6,307 nt of DNA. Origin: Verrucomicrobiales bacterium. Its GTDB lineage: Bacteria; Verrucomicrobiota; Verrucomicrobiia; Limisphaerales; UBA1100. The notes under the pieces are model-generated. The model saw only the letters and a list, made by a program, of their open reading frames with translations, ran no database searches and was not told where the DNA came from. Shown piece after piece: positions 1 to 5,339 of this stretch (position 1 is the stretch's first letter; each line of letters begins with the position of its first letter). A program made the translations under genes and the position numbers. Location: NCBI GenBank assembly GCA_002719595.1, contig PBEJ01000015.1, positions 35,912-42,218 on the forward strand, read 5' to 3'.

Positions 1-1188
1 AAAGCTGCTGAAGCCGGCGTAGATATTGTTGATTTGGCTGTGGCTTCAATGTCCGGCTCTACCAGTCAACCCAACCTCAACAGTGTGGTTGCTTCTCTTG
101 ATGATACGCCGCGTGAGACGGGTTTGGATTTAGGTACATTAAATGAGTTTTCCGATTATTGGGAACAGGTTCGAAAAGTTTATGCCCCTTTTGATACTGG
201 GCCCCGTAGCGGAATTGGTGATATCTATGAACATGAAATGCCGGGAGGCCAATACACTAACTTGCGGGAACAAGCTGAGAGTATGGGGCTTGGAGCACGT
301 TGGAAGGAAGTGGCTCGGACCTACGCAGAGGTAAACGAACTTTTTGGCGATATCGTCAAAGTAACACCTTCCAGCAAGGTTGTAGGGGATATGACCATGT
401 TTCTGGTCACGCGCGGGATCAAGCCTGTCGATGTGGTAAATCTTGAACCAGGTTCCACACCTTTTCCTGAGTCGGTCATAGATATGATGAAGGGGCGCTT
501 GGGTAAGCCCTTGGGTGGTTGGCCGCGAAAGGTGCAACAAGTGGTTTTAGGAAAGCAGAAACCCATTAAAGGTAGACCGGGGGCGGACCTGAAGCCTTTA
601 AATCTTGATCGGACCCGGAAAAAAGTGGAGGAGGAAATTCAGCGTAAAGTCAGCGACGATGACCTACTAAGTTATTTGATGTATCCAGAGGTGTTTATTG
701 AATACAACAAGTTTAGGCGACAGTATGGAGATGTCTCTGTCTTACCCAGTTCAACCTATTTTTACGGTCTTCAATCAGGTGAAGAAATTGCGGTGGATAT
801 TGAGGAAGGTAAAACACTTTACATTAAGCTTATCAATGTTAGTGAGCCTGACGAGGAAGGTGTTCGAACCCTTACTTTTGAACTGAATGGTTACCCGCGC
901 GAGGTGGAGATTGCTGATACTTCCCTCAATGTGCAGGAAAAAGCCATCGCTCAGGCTGATCCGGGTAATGATTTACATGTTGGCGCTCCAATTCCTGGTA
1001 TTATTACCGAAGTGACGGTTGGCGTCGGGGCAAAAGTTTCGAAAGGAGATAAGCTTCTAACGATGGAGGCAATGAAGATGCAAACCACTGTCTACGCTTC
1101 TGCAGATGGGGTGGTAGATAAGGTTAATATTTCGATCGGAGACTCGGTGGAAAGCAAAGATCTCATCATGGAATTGCGTGAGGCTTAG
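1..1188 (+). CDS. pyc: Pyruvate carboxylase, C-terminal part (5' end outside window)
   Basis: This is the last 395 residues of a biotin-dependent pyruvate carboxylase, which carboxylates pyruvate to oxaloacetate with ATP and bicarbonate in the cytoplasm (anaplerosis). The reading frame is open from base 1, so the gene is cut by the window edge and has no start here. In the visible part, residues 12-24 hold the end of the carboxyltransferase barrel with the MSGSTSQPN motif. Thr21 matches the catalytic Thr of the family. The motifs YEHEMPGGQYTNL, GDIVKVTPSSKVVGDM and YGDVSVLPSSTYFYGL follow, which are typical of pyruvate carboxylase and not of oxaloacetate decarboxylase alpha. Residues about 315-395 form the biotin carrier domain, with EAMKMQT and biotin-accepting Lys359 (bases 1075-1077). 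The stop is TAG at 1186-1188. The metal-ligand HTHDT motif of the family would lie just upstream of the window. The gene ends before a likely terminator, so it is probably not co-transcribed with the secretion genes. Confidence 0.95.
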   Translation, partial: KAAEAGVDIVDLAVASMSGSTSQPNLNSVVASLDDTPRETGLDLGTLNEFSDYWEQVRKVYAPFDTGPRSGIGDIYEHEMPGGQYTNLREQAESMGLGARWKEVARTYAEVNELFGDIVKVTPSSKVVGDMTMFLVTRGIKPVDVVNLEPGSTPFPESVIDMMKGRLGKPLGGWPRKVQQVVLGKQKPIKGRPGADLKPLNLDRTRKKVEEEIQRKVSDDDLLSYLMYPEVFIEYNKFRRQYGDVSVLPSSTYFYGLQSGEEIAVDIEEGKTLYIKLINVSEPDEEGVRTLTFELNGYPREVEIADTSLNVQEKAIAQADPGNDLHVGAPIPGIITEVTVGVGAKVSKGDKLLTMEAMKMQTTVYASADGVVDKVNISIGDSVESKDLIMELREA

Positions 1189-1204
1189 CCACTATCCGTT
1201 AAAT

Positions 1205-1240
1205 TAGGGGTTTTCGCAGGCAAAGACCCTATATTTTTCT
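1205..1240 (+). terminator. Likely Rho-independent terminator of pyc
   Basis: TAGGG (1205-1209) pairs with CCCTA (1227-1231), and TTT (1212-1214) pairs with AAA (1222-1224). A G/A mismatch and a T-G wobble lie between the two helices, and the loop is 7 bases. TATTTTTCT follows directly. The stem is imperfect and not very GC-rich, but its position 16 bases after the pyc stop codon and the T-run fit an intrinsic terminator. Confidence 0.6.
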
Positions 1241-1296
1241 CAATAGAATTGGGGTCATGTCATTGATGAGAAGTGATTAATTTCCCTATTTTATTA

Positions 1297-1311
1297 AAGT
1301 TTACGTAACTT
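1297..1311. promoter_or_regulatory. Imperfect palindrome, possible operator
   Basis: TTACGTAA at 1301-1308 is a perfect 8-base palindrome. It extends to AAG/CTT on both sides if T1300 is bulged. It lies 27 to 42 bases upstream of the candidate extended -10 at 1339-1344, a place where an activator or repressor could bind. The site is short and AT-rich, so chance is quite possible. No regulator can be named from the sequence. Confidence 0.2.
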
Positions 1312-1318
1312 ATGTCAC

Positions 1319-1344
1319 TTGATTTCGTATACATGTGGTACAAT
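1319..1344 (+). promoter_or_regulatory. Candidate promoter for the secretion operon (extended -10)
   Basis: TACAAT (1339-1344) is preceded by TGG at 1336-1338, giving the extended -10 form TGnTACAAT. The best -35-like element, TTGATT (1319-1324), is only 14 bases away. That spacing is too short for a standard promoter, so the extended -10 would have to carry the activity. Transcription would begin near 1350, leaving a leader of about 170 bases before the ATPase gene. A weaker alternative is TTGATG (1263-1268) with TATTTT (1287-1292), 18 bases apart. Confidence 0.4.
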
Positions 1345-1356
1345 TAACAAGCTATT

Positions 1357-1380
1357 AACAGGCGTGTTCTGCCTGTTTTT
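1357..1380 (+). terminator. Promoter-proximal hairpin with T-run (possible attenuator)
   Basis: AACAGGC (1357-1363) and GCCTGTT (1371-1377) form a perfect 7-bp stem around a 7-base loop, and the T-run TTTTT spans 1376-1380. If the promoter at 1339-1344 is real, this hairpin starts within about 7 bases of the transcript start. That is unusually early for a terminator. It may act instead as a 5' stabilising stem-loop, or it may terminate upstream transcription that escapes the pyc terminator. Confidence 0.35.
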
Positions 1381-1482
1381 GGCTCTAATTTGCTTAGTTT
1401 TGAGCTTGCTGATACCATCAAACGTGGTACTTTTCCACAGGGCCTCAATATGTTGGGGTCAGCCATTATTATTTTGGCAAAA

Positions 1483-1513
1483 GGGGAACTGGGGGGCTCG
1501 GAAACGGGCTGGG
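1483..1513 (+). other. G-tract cluster, potential RNA G-quadruplex over the ribosome binding region
   Basis: Four G-runs lie in 31 bases: GGGG (1483-1486), GGGGGG (1491-1496), GGG (1506-1508) and GGG (1511-1513), with loops of 4, 9 and 2 bases. The 9-base loop exceeds the strict 1-7 rule, so a quadruplex is plausible but not certain. The last run is part of GGGTG (1511-1515), the only passable Shine-Dalgarno match before the ATG at 1521 (5-base spacing, one wobble). Folding would therefore compete with ribosome binding. Confidence 0.3.
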
Positions 1514-1520
1514 TGCTAGG

Positions 1521-3260
1521 ATGGCTTACACTTCATTTAAAGACTTTTGCATCGCTGCGAATTTGGCGACAGCTGATCAATTTGATGATTGGCGTAAGGA
1601 GTATTCTTCAAACGGTACTGCGGAAAATGAGTCTTTCTTTGAGTCTGTTCGGGAGAAAAGTAAAAAACCTGAAAAAGAATTCCTTTCACTAGTTGGCGAG
1701 GCGTTTGATTGGGAAATCATTGATCTTTCTGAAGTAGCACCGGAGAAAAAGGTGCTGAGTAGAATTCCCTCTAAAGTTGCCTTTCAGCACAAGGTTGTGC
1801 CGATAAGTGTGGAAGAGGATGGGGTTCTGGTGGTGGCCACAAGTAATCCCTTCAGTGCTGATTTGCTCAATGCAGTGCGCTTTTCTGCAGACGGACCTGT
1901 TAGATTTGCTCTTGCTGCCTCTGATGAGGTTACAAAGTCATATGAAAAATATTATGGTGCAGGTGCTGACACTATCGATGCATTGTCAGCAGACTATACC
2001 GCTAAGGATGACGGAGAAGAAGACGATGACTTTGAGAAAGAAATTGGCAAGGGGAATACCGATGAAGGTATTACGGGATATGTAAATCATCTTATCAAAA
2101 AAGCACATGCCGAGCGTGCGACTGACATTCATTTTGAACCGCAGGAGGACGAGCTGCAGATACGTAATCGAATTGATGGCATACTCCACAAGATCAACCT
2201 GCCTCCCTCGCTGACAACCCTGCAAGACATGATTATTTCTCGGATTAAAATCATGAGTGATATGAATATTGCCGAAAAGCGCATGCCTCAGGATGGGCGC
2301 ATCAACAGGACAATCGATGGTAAGCAAATAGACATTCGTGTTTCCACTGTTCCAACTCGTTATGGCGAAAGCGTTTCCATGCGTTTGCTTACAAGAGACA
2401 ATGTTCTCAAGGGTATGGATACATTGGGGATGACCAAGGAAATTGAGGATCCCATCAGTAAGATTATCCGAAAACCTCATGGGATTGTGCTTGTGACAGG
2501 CCCTACCGGTTCTGGTAAGTCCACATCTCTTTACTCATTTCTGAACACCATTAACGACTATGATAAACGTATCATGACCGTTGAAGACCCTGTTGAATAT
2601 GAGATGAAGGGGGTGAATCAGGTTTCAGTAATGAAAGATATTGGCCGGACATTTGCCCATGTGTTGCGCCATTTTTTGCGTCAGGATCCAGATGTAATTA
2701 TGGTTGGTGAGATTCGTGACGGGGAAACGGCTGAAATTGCCATTCAGGCCGCCAATACTGGGCACTTGGTGTTTAGTACTTTGCATACGAATGATGCGCC
2801 AAGTGCTTTTACGCGGTTAATTGATATGGGGATGGAACCGTTTTTGGTAGCCGATGCTGTTGAGGCAGTGATGGCTCAGCGATTGGTAAGGACCATTTGT
2901 CCTGAATGTAAGGTTGAGCAGGAAGTGAGTAATGAATATTTGCTTAGTGTTGAATTTCCTCCCGGTAAAATTGAGGGTGCGAAATTTTGTAAAGGAAAAG
3001 GTTGTGATGCTTGTGGTGAGCGGGGTTATCAGGGGCGTTCTGGTATTTATGAATTGCTGCAAAATAGTGAAGAGATTCAGGCGGAGGTAATCAAGCGGTC
3101 TCCAGCTACGGTAATTGGTCAATTGGCTCAGTCTCAAGGAATGCAGACGTTGCGAGAGTACGGTTGGGGTCGTGCATTAGATAGGGTTACGTCTATTGAG
3201 GAGGTTTTGCGCGTAACACAGGTTTCTGAGGCGATTGCTGAGCCCGTGGAGAATTTTTGA
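1521..3260 (+). CDS. gspE: GspE/PilB-family secretion or pilus assembly ATPase
   Basis: This 579-residue cytoplasmic hexameric ATPase would power pseudopilus or pilus assembly. Residues about 55-145 form an N1 domain (T2SSE_N type; LSRIPSKVAFQHKVVPI at 79-95). An acidic linker (about 161-175) leads to the N2 domain (VNHLIKKAHAERATDIHFEP, 188-207). The motor domain has Walker A GPTGSGKST (327-335, Lys333), Asp box VEDPVEY (354-360), Walker B DVIMVGEIRD (391-400) and His box GHLVFSTLHTND (414-425). A metal-binding insert follows, with C460-x2-C463 and C495-x2-C498 plus an extra Cys490, then GYQGRSGIYELL. Length and order are complete for the family. FLRQDPD and NQVSV are somewhat PilB-like, so a pilus role is not excluded. 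I see no RLGxxL c-di-GMP-binding motif at the N-terminus. The ATG at 1521 is the only usual start: the frame is open back to 1413 without another ATG, GTG or TTG. The downstream gene overlaps by one base. Confidence 0.95.
   Translation: MAYTSFKDFCIAANLATADQFDDWRKEYSSNGTAENESFFESVREKSKKPEKEFLSLVGEAFDWEIIDLSEVAPEKKVLSRIPSKVAFQHKVVPISVEEDGVLVVATSNPFSADLLNAVRFSADGPVRFALAASDEVTKSYEKYYGAGADTIDALSADYTAKDDGEEDDDFEKEIGKGNTDEGITGYVNHLIKKAHAERATDIHFEPQEDELQIRNRIDGILHKINLPPSLTTLQDMIISRIKIMSDMNIAEKRMPQDGRINRTIDGKQIDIRVSTVPTRYGESVSMRLLTRDNVLKGMDTLGMTKEIEDPISKIIRKPHGIVLVTGPTGSGKSTSLYSFLNTINDYDKRIMTVEDPVEYEMKGVNQVSVMKDIGRTFAHVLRHFLRQDPDVIMVGEIRDGETAEIAIQAANTGHLVFSTLHTNDAPSAFTRLIDMGMEPFLVADAVEAVMAQRLVRTICPECKVEQEVSNEYLLSVEFPPGKIEGAKFCKGKGCDACGERGYQGRSGIYELLQNSEEIQAEVIKRSPATVIGQLAQSQGMQTLREYGWGRALDRVTSIEEVLRVTQVSEAIAEPVENF
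3248..3251 (+). promoter_or_regulatory. Ribosome binding site of the GspL-like gene
   Basis: GGAG lies 8 bases before the ATG at 3260, inside the last codons of the ATPase gene. It supports ATG 3260 over the TTG at 3257 as the start. The stop of the ATPase gene and this ATG share one base (TGATG), a usual translational-coupling junction. Confidence 0.6.
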
Positions 3261-4726
3261 TGGCCAAGGGTAAAAAACAAAATTCTGCGAGCAAGCCATT
3301 GGGGTTACCTGATGCCTGCAACGTAGTGGATTGTTCCACGGGCAAGCAGCAGTTTTGGCGTTTTTCAAAAAGTAAGGGTCGCATGAAATTGGTGGATGTA
3401 CGGGATACAGCCGTCGATCAACCTGTTCAAGCCAAGCATTTGGATCGTGATGCCAGTCAAATGTGGCGACCTCACTGTCAGAATGATGCTTGGATCCCAT
3501 CTCATCAGGTTTATTTTCGAGTGGTTCACTTGCCGAAGTGTAGCGAAAAAGAATTGCCGGGTATGGTTGGGCTGCAATTGGAAAAAATTTCACCCCTTCC
3601 GCTTATCAAGGCAGTTTGGACTTTCGAGGTCGTGCCGGTTTATCGTTCTGATCGTGATCAGCAGACTGTAGTGGTAATGATTGCCGACCGGGCGGTGGTT
3701 GAGCGACATGTTGGAGAATTAGAAAAAATTGGGTACAATCCAGACCGATTGGAGCCGGCGGTTCTGCATCAGATTATGGCAACTCCGCAAGGTGGTGAAC
3801 TTCCTGATGGAGCGTGGATCTATCCCACCCCCAATGAGGAGCAAGTCGTATGCACTGTGGCATGGTGGGATGAGGGGGTCCTTCATAACATTACCCAAAT
3901 AGCTCTTAGTTCAAACGAGCACTTGAATGAGTTAACCAGCCATCTTACTGCAACTACTTGGGCTGGGGAAATGGAGGGGTGGCTGACCGGGGATACTGAT
4001 TGGCATTTGGTGGTAAATAATGAGCTGGGCGGCCAATGGTTGGATGTTATGAATGGGTGGGCTGGCAAGGGAGTCCAGGTTGAGGAGCCGCCCGAAATAA
4101 ATGCGATGGCCGCGGTTGCTGCATCTCGTGCACAACGCCCGCTAGAGCAGGGAAACCTGATGCCTCCAGAGAAACGTGCGGCTTATCACCGTAATGATGT
4201 TGATCGAGTTTGGGGGAACATTCTCGCTTGGTCTTTGATGTTTTATGTAGTGCTGCTTTCAAGTTATTTCGTGATGAAGAAACAGGTCTCGGACAAAGAG
4301 GAAGCTGCCTATCAGGCTAACAGGAAGGCTCGCAAGATCGAAAAGGAGGTTAAAGAGAAAAGAGTAGAGCTAAGCTTGCTTATGGAACAGCGTGAACTGC
4401 GAGGTACTGCTCTTAACGTTTTTAGAGCGGTTGCTAAGCACATCCCGGAGACAATCACATTGGATTTAATGAGTTTTACCGAATCTCGTGATGCCAAAGG
4501 TAGTAACATTCTTCTAAGAGGGAGGGTGTCACAGGGTGATACGCAGTTGTTGCAGGATTACGCTGAGGCTTTGGCAGGAGAGGAAGTAGAAAAAATTAGA
4601 GGGGACGAAGTCGTATTAGATAATCTTTTCAGGGAAGTTCAGCCACCTAATATGGATGCTCGAGCAGCCGGCTATTTGAGCTGGACGATTGTGTGTAGTG
4701 TGAAACGCGATGAGGTGAAGAAATGA
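3260..4726 (+). CDS. GspL-like inner-membrane platform protein (PilM-PilN-like fusion)
   Basis: The 488-residue product looks like a single-pass inner-membrane protein linking the cytoplasmic ATPase to the periplasmic platform. Residues 1-300 are cytoplasmic. NVVDCSTGKQQFW (21-33) sits where the phosphate motif of actin-like PilM/GspL proteins lies but is degenerate, so nucleotide binding is doubtful. LPKCSEKELPGMVGLQLEKI and SPLPLI (91-116) resemble the ELP...LE...PLP segment of GspL. Residues 318-338 form the only membrane helix. Residues 342-382 are charged and heptad-like (coiled coil). Residues about 385-488 (IPETITLDLMSF, then NILLRGRVSQGD) resemble the ferredoxin-like domain of PilN. 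The protein has 15 Trp, mostly in the cytoplasmic half. It overlaps the ATPase gene by 1 base and the next gene by 4, suggesting coupled synthesis. The membrane topology is seen directly. The fold and family are inferred from motif order and context, and no symbol is given because GspL and PilMN are equally apt. Confidence 0.75.
   Translation: MAKGKKQNSASKPLGLPDACNVVDCSTGKQQFWRFSKSKGRMKLVDVRDTAVDQPVQAKHLDRDASQMWRPHCQNDAWIPSHQVYFRVVHLPKCSEKELPGMVGLQLEKISPLPLIKAVWTFEVVPVYRSDRDQQTVVVMIADRAVVERHVGELEKIGYNPDRLEPAVLHQIMATPQGGELPDGAWIYPTPNEEQVVCTVAWWDEGVLHNITQIALSSNEHLNELTSHLTATTWAGEMEGWLTGDTDWHLVVNNELGGQWLDVMNGWAGKGVQVEEPPEINAMAAVAASRAQRPLEQGNLMPPEKRAAYHRNDVDRVWGNILAWSLMFYVVLLSSYFVMKKQVSDKEEAAYQANRKARKIEKEVKEKRVELSLLMEQRELRGTALNVFRAVAKHIPETITLDLMSFTESRDAKGSNILLRGRVSQGDTQLLQDYAEALAGEEVEKIRGDEVVLDNLFREVQPPNMDARAAGYLSWTIVCSVKRDEVKK
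4712..4717 (+). promoter_or_regulatory. Strong ribosome binding site of the PilO/GspM-like gene
   Basis: GAGGTG (4712-4717, extending to GAGGTGA) is a near-ideal Shine-Dalgarno match lying 5 bases before the ATG at 4723. It is embedded in the end of the GspL-like gene. It fixes the start that gives the 4-base ATGA overlap. Confidence 0.65.
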
Positions 4727-5319
4727 TTGAGCTGTTGGCGAAAATAGGCGTAAAGGAAAATGAACGAAGGTCGGTTATCATATTCCTGTTGGCCGTTTTG
4801 GTGATAGGTAATGTGATTTGGTTTTTTATGGGCCCACAGTATTTCGAGTTAAGCGATTCTCTTCAGGACTTTGAAAAGAAGAATGAAAAGTTGGCCAAGG
4901 AAGCAGGTGAGGCAGAATTGGATAATCTGAAGATGAGCGTAAGCACCTTGAAAAAGGAAATGGGTGAGGTGCCTGATAAAAAGAAAGCACAGAATCTGCA
5001 GGCGGAGATTTACAGTAAAGGGGTGCGTAGTGGCCTTAATTTTACAAGAAGTCGTGGTGCTCAAGGGGGAAGTCGAAAAAATAAGGATTTTGATGAGGAG
5101 AGGCGAACTGTGACTTTTCAGGCGTCGACCGAGGATTTGGTGGAGTTTCTGAAGAATATATCAGAGGAGGAAAAATCAATGATTCGAGTCGGCTCTTTGA
5201 ACGTGTCGCCTACATCGGATCGACTGAAGCTTAAAGTGGATTTGACGTTTGTTGCAAGCTACCCGAAAAACAATGAGGTGACAGAAAAGAAGCCAGTTAA
5301 ACCCAAGACCTCAAACTAA
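4723..5319 (+). CDS. PilO/GspM-like inner-membrane platform protein
   Basis: The 198-residue product has the GspM/PilO layout. It has a short cytoplasmic N-terminus (1-16, with KENERR), one membrane helix (about 17-36, SVIIFLLAVLVIGNVIWFFM), a Lys/Glu-rich predicted coiled coil (about 42-97), and a small periplasmic alpha/beta domain (about 98-180). The last contains RRTVTFQASTEDLVEFLKNI and LKLKVDLTFVASY, which is the pattern of the ferredoxin-like fold of PilO. The C-terminal tail is Lys/Pro/Thr-rich and probably disordered. In the family this protein pairs with the PilN/GspL periplasmic domain to form the inner-membrane platform, and the 4-base overlap with the GspL-like gene fits such a partnership. 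Sequence identity in this family is always low, so the call rests on size, topology and position. No alternative function suggests itself. Confidence 0.75.
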   Translation: MIELLAKIGVKENERRSVIIFLLAVLVIGNVIWFFMGPQYFELSDSLQDFEKKNEKLAKEAGEAELDNLKMSVSTLKKEMGEVPDKKKAQNLQAEIYSKGVRSGLNFTRSRGAQGGSRKNKDFDEERRTVTFQASTEDLVEFLKNISEEEKSMIRVGSLNVSPTSDRLKLKVDLTFVASYPKNNEVTEKKPVKPKTSN

Positions 5320-5339
5320 TCTAAACCCAATAAGTAGTA

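Larger units (their letters stand above)
1345..1520 (+). promoter_or_regulatory. Non-coding, structured and G-rich 5' leader of the ATPase gene
   Basis: This stretch has no supportable gene. Small open frames in it lack ribosome binding sites and run into the ATPase gene out of frame. It contains a 7-bp hairpin with a T-run (1357-1380), a weaker hairpin TACCAT/GTGGTA (1413-1418 with 1424-1429) followed by CTTTT, and a run of G-tracts (1455-1458, 1483-1486, 1491-1496, 1506-1508, 1511-1513) that ends just before the ATG at 1521. It does not match a riboswitch class that I recognise. Whether it is a regulatory leader or plain spacer cannot be decided from one sequence. Confidence 0.4.

Noticed and set aside
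1..1188. Oxaloacetate decarboxylase alpha subunit as the identity of the first gene
   Set aside because: The segments GDIVKVTPSSKVVGDM, GKPLGGWP and YGDVSVLPSSTYFYGL belong to pyruvate carboxylase; the decarboxylase family has different sequences there.
1249..1461. Direct repeat TTGGGGTCA at 1249-1257 and 1453-1461
   Set aside because: A single 9-base match within about 330 bases of spacer is expected often enough by chance, and no further similarity extends around it.
1319..1692. Small + strand open frames in the leader (1319-1519 and 1390-1692)
   Set aside because: They have no ribosome binding site and low-complexity hydrophobic or odd composition. The second runs out of frame into the ATPase gene. 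They are best explained as chance frames.
3257..3259. TTG start for the GspL-like gene, one codon upstream of ATG 3260
   Set aside because: ATG 3260 follows GGAG at better spacing and makes the usual TGATG overlap. TTG would add only one residue.
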